NCBI RefSeq assembly: GCF_900142975.1
Contig: NZ_LT670848.1
Coordinates: forward strand, 3,596,001-3,660,000
Length of the DNA: 64,000 bases
Reading direction: 5' to 3'
Source: Salegentibacter salegens
Lineage (GTDB): Bacteria; Bacteroidota; Bacteroidia; Flavobacteriales; Flavobacteriaceae
The notes under the pieces were generated by a model. The model did not search any database, had not been told where the DNA came from, and worked only from the letters and a program-made list of their open reading frames with translations. Position 1 is the stretch's first letter, and every line of letters starts with the position of its first letter. This document shows, piece by piece, positions 26,377 to 37,400 of this stretch. A program made the position numbers and the translations under genes.

Positions 26377-27425
26377 GGCTAAGTTCTAATTAGCATATTG
26401 AATAGTTGTTGTTTGTACTCGTACCATGCGCTATTTGAAGCAAAGGCAATGGCTGTAACTGTTGCCATTTTACTGGTTGAGTTCTTGATTTTTTCAAGTA
26501 CCAAGAACCAATTCAAGTAATTCTGTAAGTATTTTGTAGCTACCCCATTGAAAGAATCCATGAACTTTCTCAATCTCATATCCATATTGTTTACATTCTG
26601 GACATGGTACACCTTATCTACGGTTCGCTGTCCCTTTGAGGTGTTGAACTTTTTATGGGCAATTGTGTTGGCTTTTGCAAAAGCACCATAACTTCTATGG
26701 CTGTCGCTGCAGAGTACGTCAGCTTTATCAAGTTTCCCTTTAAGTATTCTATTCAGATCCTCTTTACTGATACGACCTCTTGTGGCCACTTTAAAGTCTT
26801 TGTTTCCAGATCTATCACAAGTTGCCACTACAGCTACTTTTTCATCACTTATGCCTGCTTTGCTTGCTTTTTCTCCTCGCATTTTCGGTTTTCTACCTAA
26901 ATGACGTCCTCCTTTTTCTGAGTAGGCAAAGAACAGGTCATCGCTTTCGACTATGCCCTGAAACTCTTCTACCGAAACACTGGAAAATGACGTGAGCAAT
27001 TTATGTCTCCAATCAAAGGACGTTTGAATTGATATCTCCGTCTCTTCTGCACTTTTCCTGATACTGTAGCCCGACAACAAACAGTATAAATACCGATTTA
27101 ACTTCTCTTTCTTTTTTATATTATACCAAAACTTACCTGTGGTCTCACTGAAATTCTTCTTACAGCCATTGCAAACATAGCGTTGAACGCCTTTGAGCTT
27201 GCCATTGGCACGAACACGCTTTTCTGAGCAATGAGGACAGGTAACTGCTTTTGCCTCGTTGCTGTCCTTTACTTCACTTTCTTGCAAAGACAATGATAGC
27301 AACGAAGCCACTATCTCTTGTTGAACAGTCGCTGGACTATTAACGAAAAAATCCCTGAAATCTGAAGGTATCATATCTATATAGTTTTACACAAATATAA
27401 GACATATTCATCTTAGAACAAAGCT
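26377..27425 (-). mobile_element. IS1595-family insertion sequence
   Basis: A 1049-bp element flanked by the 8-bp duplication TTTTTATT (26369-26376 and 27426-27433), the length usual for IS1595. The ends are related inverted repeats: GGCTAAGTTCTAA at the left, and the complement of AGCTTTGTTCTAA at the right. It lies between SusD1 and the DUF3472-like gene, in the same orientation as the operon. Confidence 0.9.
26379..27374 (-). CDS. IS1595-family transposase
   Basis: 331 residues. An N-terminal zinc-ribbon has CPHC and CNGC cysteine pairs at about residues 46-49 and 68-71. The ISXO2-like DDE/N domain includes GIVESDDLFF, VLCSDSHRSY and HVQNVNNMDMRLRKFM. Its stop codon lies within the IS terminal repeat. 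Intact. Confidence 0.9.
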   Translation of the reverse strand: MIPSDFRDFFVNSPATVQQEIVASLLSLSLQESEVKDSNEAKAVTCPHCSEKRVRANGKLKGVQRYVCNGCKKNFSETTGKFWYNIKKKEKLNRYLYCLLSGYSIRKSAEETEISIQTSFDWRHKLLTSFSSVSVEEFQGIVESDDLFFAYSEKGGRHLGRKPKMRGEKASKAGISDEKVAVVATCDRSGNKDFKVATRGRISKEDLNRILKGKLDKADVLCSDSHRSYGAFAKANTIAHKKFNTSKGQRTVDKVYHVQNVNNMDMRLRKFMDSFNGVATKYLQNYLNWFLVLEKIKNSTSKMATVTAIAFASNSAWYEYKQQLFNMLIRT

Positions 27426-27437
27426 TTTTTATTTTAA

Positions 27438-27468
27438 TGAAACCCCAATTAATATTATTGGGGTTTCA
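27438..27468 (-). promoter_or_regulatory. Strong hairpin downstream of susD1
   Basis: Twelve-base perfect arms TGAAACCCCAAT (27438-27449) and ATTGGGGTTTCA (27457-27468) with a 7-base loop, about 70 bases past the susD1 stop. No T run follows on the minus strand. It could stabilise the susCD transcript or attenuate readthrough into the enzymes. Confidence 0.5.
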
Positions 27469-27536
27469 TATTAGTTTGGTGGGAAGGCAACTTATTTAGA
27501 GATTAATTCTAATTATTCTTCCCGTACTCAAACAAA

Positions 27537-29132
27537 TTAATATCCCGTATTATTAGGTGTCAGTTTGGGATTCTTATCGATCGCACTTTGTGGGATAGGC
27601 AAAAGATTATTTTTAGGAGCTTGAAATTCCCTGGTCTCGATTAAATTTTGTGGTAACGTCATAGAAACATTATAATCCCCATTCGGTTGGGTAGTTTCAA
27701 GAACACTTCCTTTTTTTGCGCCCAGTAATTCACCATTCATAACTTCAGAAGCTATATCCCAGCGTATAATATCATCTCTACGAAGTCCTTCCATTGCAAA
27801 CTCAACTCTGCGTTCATTTCTAATAAGTTTTCTCAAACTTTCCTGGTCAGCATATTTTTGCTTATCTACTGCAGGCATTCCTGCTCTTAATCTCACTGCA
27901 TCTATTGCTTCATAAAGTTCATTGTCTATTTGCCCTAATTCTATTTTTGCCTCTGCAATAGTCAAGAGAACTTCTGCATATCGAAAAAGAAAGATATCAT
28001 TTCCCATATTCCAGAAAGGAGCACTGGGATCTATATCTATAAAAGTGGTATATTTTTTAAAATTATATCCCGTTTTTGAAGCGTTATCAGCGGTATTATA
28101 GTAATCTGGGTCATCTTCTTCAATTGAGCGGTAAACCCTGCCGGCGAATATCTGCCCTGGATAAACAACTGTTGCTCTTAACCTGGGATCACGATTTATA
28201 AAAGGATTTTCAGGGTCATAATCTCCCTGGCTTTGAGCTTCTTGAATAGTTCTTCCGTCTACCATCCCATACGCATCAACCAAAGACTGGGTAGGAACTA
28301 CAGATGACCAGCCACCAATACTATTGGGTAAGAATGGAGTAAAACTCATTGCATAAATATCAGGTGTATGCTGTACAGATAGAATGATTTCGTTATTCTG
28401 TTCATTAGTTGGATCAAAAAGGCCTTTAAAACTTGGGTGTAATGAATAGCCAGTGATGCTTTTTGCTGTTGTTAAGGCTTGTTCATAATCTTTAAAATAT
28501 AGATAGTTGCGCATAAGAAGAGCTTGAGCGGCCCCTTTTGTAGCTTTTCCAAATTCTGAGCCCGAATATGATTCGGGTAGAATATCGATTACTGCAGTTA
28601 ATTCATTTTCAATAAATGTGCGAATTTCTGCTTGTGGATTTCGTGGCACTTTAGCTTCTTCGGGTGTAGCAAAATTTTCAGTAATTAAAGGGACATCACC
28701 ATAATTTGTGGTAAGCACATAATATTCATATGCGCGAATAAAACGGGCTTGAGCCTTATAAATTATTCTATCTTCTTCTGGCACTTCAACTGCATTATCT
28801 GCATTTTCAAGAAATTCGTTACATCGGTTTATTGTGGCAAAATTGTAATACGATGCTCCGGGATCTGCTGGCGATAATTTTCCATTTCCAATATTCGTCC
28901 ATCCTTCCCAGGGGAAGTTATTGAAAGCATTATCAGAACCAGCATCGCGATATAATATTGAGTTACCACTTTCAAAGCCACTATAACAACCTGTTAGCGC
29001 CAGATCTAAATCTTTTTTGCTTTTCCAAAAAGTGGAAGGCGAAAGCGCATCATTCGGTGCTGTGTCTAAAAAAGAATCTTCGCAAGAGGTGAATATAAAA
29101 ACGATTCCTATAAAGTAAATTAATTTTTTCAT
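27537..29132 (-). CDS. SusD-like glycan-binding lipoprotein (pair 1)
   Basis: A 531-residue RagB/SusD family protein with lipobox FIFTSCEDS. TPR-like helices with LFRYAEVLLTIAEAKIELG are followed by the family C-terminal stretch with EFAMEGLRRDDIIRWD. It caps the partner SusC barrel on the cell surface and binds oligosaccharide. It starts 10 bases after the susC1 stop. Confidence 0.95.
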   Translation of the reverse strand: MKKLIYFIGIVFIFTSCEDSFLDTAPNDALSPSTFWKSKKDLDLALTGCYSGFESGNSILYRDAGSDNAFNNFPWEGWTNIGNGKLSPADPGASYYNFATINRCNEFLENADNAVEVPEEDRIIYKAQARFIRAYEYYVLTTNYGDVPLITENFATPEEAKVPRNPQAEIRTFIENELTAVIDILPESYSGSEFGKATKGAAQALLMRNYLYFKDYEQALTTAKSITGYSLHPSFKGLFDPTNEQNNEIILSVQHTPDIYAMSFTPFLPNSIGGWSSVVPTQSLVDAYGMVDGRTIQEAQSQGDYDPENPFINRDPRLRATVVYPGQIFAGRVYRSIEEDDPDYYNTADNASKTGYNFKKYTTFIDIDPSAPFWNMGNDIFLFRYAEVLLTIAEAKIELGQIDNELYEAIDAVRLRAGMPAVDKQKYADQESLRKLIRNERRVEFAMEGLRRDDIIRWDIASEVMNGELLGAKKGSVLETTQPNGDYNVSMTLPQNLIETREFQAPKNNLLPIPQSAIDKNPKLTPNNTGY

Positions 29133-29142
29133 CTTGTAATAA

Positions 29143-32100
29143 TTAAAAAGTTAGATTAAATCCGATAGAATTGGTCATTACAACCGGGTATCCACTACCA
29201 CGCCCAGAAGGCGCTTCAGGATCCCATCCTTTGAGATAATTCGTAATCGTAAATAAATTTTGAGCAGTATAATAAATCCTTAGTTTTGAAATATTCCAGC
29301 CGTCTAAAACATTGGTTGGAATGTTATATCCAAGTTGAAGATTTTTCATTCTTAAATAATCGGTACTTCTTAACCAATAACTTGTGGTAGAATTTTGAGG
29401 CATGCTTGGTCCATTAATTGCATCAATGAGTCTCGGTACGTTAGTGTTTGTGTTTTCTGGAGTCCATCGGTTTAACCACATTGCAGATGGTTTTTGTCCG
29501 TCTCCATTAACGGCGCCAATAGCATCAAAATCCATATAGCCATAGCCACCTGTGGCTCCCTGAAAGATTGCCAGTAAATCAAAATTTTTGTAAGCTAAAC
29601 TTAAATTAGCTCCAAAATTTAGAGTAGGAGTAGAGTTGCCTAGTAACACACGATCGTTAGCATCTACCTTGCCATCGTTGGTGATATCAACATAACGTAA
29701 GTCTCCAGGTTGAATCTGTCCTGGATACAAGGTATTGGTAGCATATACATCAATATCTTCCTGGGTTTGATGTAAACCATCGGTTTTATAGCCATACCAG
29801 GAATCAAGTGATTCACCTAACTTCCGGATTTGACGTCCACTAATAACTTCATTTGTACCTGCAAGTTCTACTAATTCATTTTTATTGTAGGCTACATTAC
29901 CGCCAAAACCAAAATCTATTTCGCCAAAGGTCTCTGTGTAATCAAGACTAACTTCAATTCCTTTATTATCTAACTTACCTACGTTATCATAAAAGTTATT
30001 TAATGCAAATTCGTTGGGAGCGGGCACTTGCATAATAATACCTTCGGTAAGTTTTTTATATATATCTATGGTGACATTTAATTTATAAAGTAACCTGGCA
30101 TCTATACCTAATCCATAGCTTGTAGTTTTTTCCCAAATTAATGCTGCATTTTTCGCATTCGCAATGGCTGCTCCAGAATTAATTTCACTATTAAATGGAT
30201 AGTCTATTCCAAGACCTAAAGTTGGTACAGTAGGATAATAATCATTTAGGGCATCCTGGTTACCAAGTTGACCCCAGGAACCTCTAAGTTTTAAATTGTT
30301 CACAGTGCTTTTTATTCCTTCAAAGAAATTTTCGTCAGATATTCTCCAACCTGCAGAGAAAGAAGGAAAGACTCCAACTCTATTATCTTCTGCAAAACGG
30401 GATGATGCATCTGCTCTTAAGTTTGCTTCAAATAAATAACGCCCTTCGTAATCGTAATTTAATCTACCAAACCAGGAGGTCATATTTAGTTCTCTTGTAT
30501 AGCCTGTATTCTTCATGCCGTTTGTGGAACCGGCATCTAAATTAGGAAGTTCATTACTTGGGAAGTTTTCACGGTAAGCTGTTGTTCTTTTAAAATCATA
30601 AGATTCAGCATGGTATCCAACCAAAGCACCTACATTATGTACATTTTCAAAAATTTTATTGTAATTAGCCGTTAAATCAAGCGTATTTCGAGTAGTTGTT
30701 CTAAGGTCTTCGGTGAGTTTTGTTGGTCCGTGGTATTTGTTCTCGTTATATTGGATTTCTTTATTCATTTCTGAATTATCCTCTTCTACATTTCTATGGG
30801 ACATAAGGGCTTTAACATTAAATCCTTCGAAAAGGTCGGCTTGTATAGAACCAATTCCCACAAAGGTTTTCCGGTTATAATTAATTTGAGGTCCCATATC
30901 TATCCAGGCAATAGGGTTGCCGTCTGAAATGGTTCCATAGGTGCCATCTTCATTTTTATAAGGAATCCAGGGTGCAATTCTGTTTGTTTGCCTAATAATT
31001 TGATCTAAACCGCCACCAACATATGCATTGTTAGGCTGTTCACGATCCATTTGGGTGTAGGACAGGTTTAAATTGGTGGTTAACCATTTTTTAGGGGTGA
31101 TTGTAAGATTTACTCGAGCATTATACTCATCTTTCCCTGTGTGCTTTATTATCCCATCCTGTTTTTGATAATTTAGGGATGCTCGATATTTAGTGTATTC
31201 TGTACCACCTGATATGCCTAAATTATTTGTGGTGACAAATCCCGATCCCTGGTACAGTAAATCCTGCCAATCTGTATTTGGATGGCTGTAAGGGGCACTT
31301 CCATTTTGAAAAAGTTCAAGGTCATTTTCATCAAATTTTGGGGCTTTACCACTATTTGTTAAGGCTTCATTATAAAGCACAGCATAGTCGTACGATCCCA
31401 GATAATCTGGTAATCTCGTAGCAGATTGCCATCCAAAATTACTTGTTAGACGTACTGAAGGTTCTCCTGTTTTTCCGGTTTTAGTTGTAATTAAAATGAC
31501 ACCGTTAGCAGCTTTTGAACCATAAATAGCAGCTGAAGCAGCATCTTTTAGTACTGAAATATTTGCAATATCGTTTGGCTGTACATCATTCAATGAACCC
31601 TCAACCCCATCTATTACTACCATAGGAGACGCCTGGTTTAAAGTGCCAGTACCACGAATTCTTATAGTACCACCATCATTACCCGGCATACCTGATGATT
31701 GGTTTACCGAAACACCCGGCAACAATCCAGAAAGTCCGGCAGATACACTGGTCATAGGTCTATCCTCAAGCATATCCCCATCTACAGATGCTACGGAACC
31801 TGTTAAGTTTACTTTCTTTTGGGTGCCAAATCCTACCACAACCACTTCGTCCAAAGCTGCAGCATCTTGCTCCAGAACAATGTCTATATTAGTTTTACCA
31901 TTAACCTCTATTTCTCTTGTAGCATAGCCCATATAGCTTATAACTAAAACTGCATTACTGGGCGTTTGAATAGTGTAGTTTCCATCAAAATCTGTCATTG
32001 TGCCGTTGTTGGTACCTTTTTCTACGATGTTAACTCCAGGAAGGCTCATACTGTTATCTGTAACGGTCCCCGTAATTTCAATGGTTTCTTGCCCTAACAT

Positions 32101-32148
32101 TATGTAAGGCAAAAACACAAGAATGAAGGTTAGTAGTACTTTTTTCAT
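29143..32148 (-). CDS. SusC-like TonB-dependent glycan transporter (pair 1)
   Basis: A 1001-residue outer-membrane protein. After the signal peptide comes a carboxypeptidase-regulatory-like domain (ITGTVTDNSMSLPGVNIVEK). The TonB box region and plug domain follow (VVVGFGTQKK; the SusC motif SVLKDAASAAIYGSKAANGVI), then a 22-strand barrel ending SIGFNLTF. It imports oligosaccharides released at the surface. It is first in the minus-strand operon; the 600 bases upstream hold its promoter. Confidence 0.95.
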   Translation of the reverse strand: MKKVLLTFILVFLPYIMLGQETIEITGTVTDNSMSLPGVNIVEKGTNNGTMTDFDGNYTIQTPSNAVLVISYMGYATREIEVNGKTNIDIVLEQDAAALDEVVVVGFGTQKKVNLTGSVASVDGDMLEDRPMTSVSAGLSGLLPGVSVNQSSGMPGNDGGTIRIRGTGTLNQASPMVVIDGVEGSLNDVQPNDIANISVLKDAASAAIYGSKAANGVILITTKTGKTGEPSVRLTSNFGWQSATRLPDYLGSYDYAVLYNEALTNSGKAPKFDENDLELFQNGSAPYSHPNTDWQDLLYQGSGFVTTNNLGISGGTEYTKYRASLNYQKQDGIIKHTGKDEYNARVNLTITPKKWLTTNLNLSYTQMDREQPNNAYVGGGLDQIIRQTNRIAPWIPYKNEDGTYGTISDGNPIAWIDMGPQINYNRKTFVGIGSIQADLFEGFNVKALMSHRNVEEDNSEMNKEIQYNENKYHGPTKLTEDLRTTTRNTLDLTANYNKIFENVHNVGALVGYHAESYDFKRTTAYRENFPSNELPNLDAGSTNGMKNTGYTRELNMTSWFGRLNYDYEGRYLFEANLRADASSRFAEDNRVGVFPSFSAGWRISDENFFEGIKSTVNNLKLRGSWGQLGNQDALNDYYPTVPTLGLGIDYPFNSEINSGAAIANAKNAALIWEKTTSYGLGIDARLLYKLNVTIDIYKKLTEGIIMQVPAPNEFALNNFYDNVGKLDNKGIEVSLDYTETFGEIDFGFGGNVAYNKNELVELAGTNEVISGRQIRKLGESLDSWYGYKTDGLHQTQEDIDVYATNTLYPGQIQPGDLRYVDITNDGKVDANDRVLLGNSTPTLNFGANLSLAYKNFDLLAIFQGATGGYGYMDFDAIGAVNGDGQKPSAMWLNRWTPENTNTNVPRLIDAINGPSMPQNSTTSYWLRSTDYLRMKNLQLGYNIPTNVLDGWNISKLRIYYTAQNLFTITNYLKGWDPEAPSGRGSGYPVVMTNSIGFNLTF

Positions 32149-32610
32149 AAAATTTATTGGTTATTATTTAAAAGTTAATTAATAAAATGAAATTTTTAAC
32201 TTTCGTATAGTTTGCAATTTCAAACGTTTTCTTTACTTATCCAAAATAAATTATTAAAAATTTGTTTTTTGTAAGTTTAATTTTTTAAATTCTTTTTTTT
32301 TGAAATTTTTTATATAAGATTTTTTTGTCTAATTAACTTTTAAACTATTTAAAAACAAGGTATTGTGATTAACCTAAGAGTAGGTGTATGTATATTAGAG
32401 GTTTTTAAAATTATATTCGTTAAGAGAAGAAGGGGAGATTTAGATAAGAGAAAGTTTAAATTTCCGAAGATAAAAGTGAGGGCTATACCTTTTGTTAGTT
32501 TCATCGGAAGTTGGAAGAAGTATTATTTTGGCGAGAAGTAAGAAATTTAAAAAAACTCTAAACACGGTTTTGATTGCTTTATATGAATAATTATATAATA
32601 TGTATTTAAT
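32149..32610. other. Gene-free leader and promoter region of susC1
   Basis: Very AT-rich with no coding frame. On the minus strand, about 70 bases before the susC1 start, GAAAACGTTTGAAATTGCAA resembles a LacI-family operator. I could not find an exact TAnnTTTG promoter. The rest of the stretch shows no structure I recognise. Confidence 0.4.
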
Positions 32611-32648
32611 AAAAGCGTCTCGTTTAAAATTTTAAACGAGACGCTTTT
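32611..32648. terminator. 38-bp perfect palindrome, terminator of susCD2
   Basis: Each half is AAAAGCGTCTCGTTTAAAA (19 bases) on its own strand. It lies about 100 bases past the susD2 stop and is symmetrical with terminal T runs, so it can act in both directions. It isolates the two minus-strand susCD operons. Confidence 0.8.
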
Positions 32649-32750
32649 TAAAAAGGAATAGAATTTGGCTAATTCTATATTTGAAAGTAAAACGCTACCT
32701 TCTTTTAAAGCAACAAGTCTTAACAGGTTGCAATTAAATTTTTACGCTTA

Positions 32751-34445
32751 CTATTGCGTTGGATTTTGTGTAAGGGTACCCGGGTATGAATTGATGGCAT
32801 CCTGCGGAATATAAAACAGCACGCGGAAATCGGTAGCGGGAATCACCTCATTTTGGTTGTGTGGTCCTGGATATTTCCGTGTTAGTGCCTTTCCGTTACG
32901 GAAAACATCATAACTTCGTTCTGCCTGGTAAGCAAGTTCAAGCTGACGTTCTTTATCAATTCGTTCACTGGCGTTGGATGCATCTAGGGAGCTGTAACCT
33001 CCATCTACAATTGAACGCTCCCTGATCGTATTTAGATCGTCCAGTGCTGCGCTGTAATTACCAAGTTTTGCATATGCTTCCGCACGGTTCAGGTAAATTT
33101 CACCTAATCGACTGATGACTGGAGAATGTAAGTGAGATTCTTCTCCTTCAAGAGATGCTTTTGTAATGTAGAATTGTGGGTAAACCCGGTTTAGTGAAAT
33201 ATAGTCATCTATCACACCCGTATAGGTGTTTCCATCACTATATTGGATAGAGTAAATTCCCTGATCAGCATCAACAGGAGTGAGCGTATAGGAATTCGTG
33301 TCGTCCTCCGCAGTTATGGTGTTCCCACTACGAGTAATCTCTGCCTGTACATAGTTTAAATCGTCGCCATCTTCCTTGATAAAACGAAAAACTTCAGGAG
33401 CGCTATTATCATAGGTTGGCTGGATAAAGGCTGCACGAGCATCTACTAAATTGTAGCTGTCCGGGCGCCAGTCATTACGACCTGTTTCGTCTAATAAATC
33501 AATATATTTTGCACTGGCATACATTTCTCCCCAGCCCATACCGCCTATATTGGCATACATTCCTCCAACACCATAATAGTGGTCGTAGCCTGAAAATTCT
33601 GATGCAACCCTTTTTATTGCGAATATGGTTTCTGCATTATTTTCGGGAATAAAGGTGTTGTATTCCATAAATTCCTCCCTTGGTAATAACGAATATTTCC
33701 CGGAACCGATCACTTCGTTTGTGTAATCTACAGCAAGCTGAGCATATTCAGTATTAGGAGATTCATAGGTGCCACTCATAAAAAGATAAACGCGGGACAA
33801 CATGGCTTGTGCTGCTTCTTTTGTGGCATAAATTGATTCTTTGTCTATCGTAAGCAACTCTTCAGCTTTTTTTAGATCAGTAATAGCTTGTTGGTAACTT
33901 TCCTCTACGGTAGCACGATCTTCAAGTTCCAGATTGATTACATCATCAGGAGTACCGTTCACAATAGGAACCCCCAGGTTTGTTTGAGGATTTTGATAGT
34001 AGGGACGTCCAAAAGCTCGAGTTAGATAAAAGTACATCATTCCTCGTACGTAATAAGCTTCGCCAAGGTTGTTATCTATTTCTTCACTTTGTCCCTCTTC
34101 AATCATATCAATAATATTTGAAGCCTGTGCAATGGCTTTATAGCCTGAGTCCCAAAATTGTGTCAGACGATAATTGTTTGGCGTACGGGAATATGATATA
34201 AATTCATAAAACGCATCTGTAGATGATCCGCGAATCATCATATTGTCCCCTGCATATTCACCCATACGGTGCATAGGATCTGACCAGCTTTTTAACTGGG
34301 CATACATCCCATTTAGTAGGGATTCAAGGGAAGCATCGGGATCATTGACTATGGTCTCGGAATCCAGGCTTCCTTGTGGTAGACGGTCGATATCGCAGGC
34401 TAAAAGTACTGTCGTGGCCAAAAAGGCTATAAGTATTTTTTTCAT
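32751..34445 (-). CDS. SusD-like glycan-binding lipoprotein (pair 2)
   Basis: A 564-residue SusD/RagB protein with lipobox ATTVLLACDIDR. It has helical repeats and late family motifs LGEIYLNRAEAYAKLGN and RQLELAYQAERSYDVFRNG. It sits 11 bases after susC2. It is unlike SusD1 and SusD3 in detail, so it probably binds a different part or size of the glycan. Confidence 0.95.
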   Translation of the reverse strand: MKKILIAFLATTVLLACDIDRLPQGSLDSETIVNDPDASLESLLNGMYAQLKSWSDPMHRMGEYAGDNMMIRGSSTDAFYEFISYSRTPNNYRLTQFWDSGYKAIAQASNIIDMIEEGQSEEIDNNLGEAYYVRGMMYFYLTRAFGRPYYQNPQTNLGVPIVNGTPDDVINLELEDRATVEESYQQAITDLKKAEELLTIDKESIYATKEAAQAMLSRVYLFMSGTYESPNTEYAQLAVDYTNEVIGSGKYSLLPREEFMEYNTFIPENNAETIFAIKRVASEFSGYDHYYGVGGMYANIGGMGWGEMYASAKYIDLLDETGRNDWRPDSYNLVDARAAFIQPTYDNSAPEVFRFIKEDGDDLNYVQAEITRSGNTITAEDDTNSYTLTPVDADQGIYSIQYSDGNTYTGVIDDYISLNRVYPQFYITKASLEGEESHLHSPVISRLGEIYLNRAEAYAKLGNYSAALDDLNTIRERSIVDGGYSSLDASNASERIDKERQLELAYQAERSYDVFRNGKALTRKYPGPHNQNEVIPATDFRVLFYIPQDAINSYPGTLTQNPTQ

Positions 34446-34456
34446 GATATTTTTTA

Positions 34457-37400
34457 TTAAAATGTTAAGTTAAGTCCCAGCATAAATTTACGTGTGGACG
34501 GGTAAACTCCAGGTCCGGTAGAGCCCATCACTGCACCATTACTCGCAGGAATTTCAGGATCTACGCCTGAATAATCTGTTATAACGAACAGGTTTTCACC
34601 AGTTAAGGAAATACGTGCGTTACTTATAGCAAACTGGCTAAGGTCAATGTTATAACCCAGGCTTAGTGAGCGTAGTTTTAAGAAATCACCTTTTTCCAGA
34701 TAGCGGGTAGAGGTAGCATTACCTTGATCAGGATTATTATACTTAGCGACTGGATGTGTGGCTATATCCCCTGGTTGTTGCCATCGGCTCCATCCAGGTC
34801 TAAGTTTCATTTGGTTACGATCTGTATATGTTCCGTCTGAATCATATTCCTGACGAGAATAGTTATATATTTTAGCCCCTAAAGCATAACCGAACATAGC
34901 ATCAAGGTCGAATTGTTTGTATGATAAACCAGTAGAAAATCCACCAAAAACATCAGGAGATACTCTTCCTGTTTTTTCAAAGCTTGCTTCTGAGTAGTTG
35001 GAAGTGGTAGTTCTTGATATTTCATTTCCTTGATCATCCCTTTCCACGTTGTACCACAATGGAGCTCCATTCTCAGGATCCACCCCGGCCCACTCTTTTA
35101 AGTAATAGGTGTCTATAGGCCTTCCGGGTTCTAACATTCGTTGTGCAGAACCGGCAATTCCCAACCCGTCACTTATGATAATAGGTCTTACTGTATAATT
35201 TCCGCTGGCATCTTTTGTTTCGTAGAGTTTTGTAAGTTTATTTACATTATGTCCTAAATTTAGATCTACACTCCAGGTTAGATCTTCGTTCCGGATTATA
35301 TCACCGCCAACGGCAATTTCAATTCCTTTGTTTTCCATTTCCCCGATGTTTTGCCAAATGCTGGTCACACCTGTTAATCCCGTAATAGGAACTCGATACA
35401 GAATATTTTCAGTATTCTTTTCATAATAATCAAAGGTTAGCCTTGCTCGGTCATTAAGAAATCTTGCATCAAATCCTACGCCGCTGGTAAACGTTTTTTC
35501 CCAGGTTAGATCCTCGTTTCCTATTTGACTAATTAATGCGCCTGGGTTCTCGTTGTAACTTGCATTAGTTGAGATCGAATATAGATCGTATTGCGGGTAA
35601 AGGGAGCTTGGACGGTTTCCTACAGAACCGTATGCCCCCCGTAGTTTTAGTGCATCTATCCAGGCTGCATTAAACCAATTTTCTTTGTGAATATTCCATC
35701 CTCCACTAATCGAGTAGAAATTTCCATATTTAGCACTATCTCCGAAATTGGATGCGCCATCCCTACGAAAAGAAACCTGAGCCAGGTACTTGGTGTCATA
35801 GGAATAATTTGCGTTAAAAAGGCCTGACTGTACAGCCCATTCACTAATACCGCCCTTGGTTCGTTCCGGGACGGATACAACATCTAACACCTCAAAACCC
35901 GGTATAAATCCGGTTCCATAAGCATCAAGGGTCTCACCACGGTAGTCATTGAATTCGTAAGCAAGGATCCCGTTGAGTTCATGCTTGCCCCAACTTTGGT
36001 CAAATCGTAAAATTTGGTTGGTGTATCTGCGTGTGGATTCCGATCGATAATCGGTTATTCGCCCATTAACACTCTGGCCTCCATTAGAACGCGGGTCGGT
36101 ATACCCTTTTGACTTATAGCTGTTGTAACGATAATTGTTGACAGAAGAAAACGTTAACCAATCGGTCAATTCAATATCAAAATCCATATTCCCCATGAAC
36201 TCATAGTTTTTGTTTGAGGAATGATTCCATTGAAGATCATACAGGTAATTCGTGCTGGCACTATTTACCCAATTGCTAGAACGATGAGGTTCTAAATTCC
36301 CGTCTTCATCATAAGGGCTGTCCCAGGGAAAGTTGGAGTACATAGCCGTTGTAGAATACTGCCGATCTTCCACATCTCGAAGTGAACCATTTATTGATGG
36401 TTTTATAGTCAACCAATCAGTAGGTTTATATTCAGTTCTGAATCGGAAATTGTAGCGGGTATAATCATAGCCCTTAACAGCGCCCTGCTCATCATACAAG
36501 CCCACAGACATATAAGACCTAAGTGTTTCAGAACCACCCTGAACAGAAACATTGTAATTTTGTGTAAACCCGGTTGTGGTGGCTAGATCCCACCAATCGA
36601 AATTGCTGTTACGTAATTCCTCATTCCACCGAGGAAATGAAATTTGATCAGCGTTTTCAAACGAAGCGTAATAATCATATAATTCCGCTCCATTCATCAT
36701 TTCCAAATTTCCGTTATTCAATTCGTTGAAGCCTATATTAGAAGAGGCACTTATCGTTGTTTTTCCAAGTTTTGCCCTCTTTGTAGTTACCACAACAACT
36801 CCGTTAGCACCCTGAGATCCGTAAATTGCGGTTGAGGCTGCGTCTTTTAGGACAGTCATAGTTTCGATGTCATCCGGGTTTAATTCTCCCGGCCCGGATC
36901 CTACTATAACCCCGTCAATGACCCATAATGGGCTGGTTGTTCCGCTTAAGGTCGCCTGTCCGCGGATTACCACGCTTCCTCTGGAGCCTGGTTGTCCAGA
37001 TCCTGGAGCCACATACACTCCTGCCGCTTTACCGTTTAGCATATTTTCAACCGAAGGTGTTGTGATATCCCTGAGTTCATCTCCTTCCACGGTTTGCAGG
37101 GATCCCGTTAAACTTTCTCTTTTTTGTGAGCCGTAACCAACCACTACAACTTCATCCAGTGCTGCGGCGTCCTGTTCTAACGAAACCTCGATTTCGGTTT
37201 GGCTATTCACTTTTACTTCTTGCGTAGCATAACCTAAAAAAGAAATTTCCAGCGTTGCATCTCGGGGAACGTCAATTTTAAAGTTACCGTCAAAATCTGT
37301 TAAAACCCCGTTTGTTGTACCTTTTTCAATAACATTGGCACTGGGTACGGGAATACCCGTTTCAGCATCCAGAACTGTTCCTTCTACCTCTATTTTCTCC

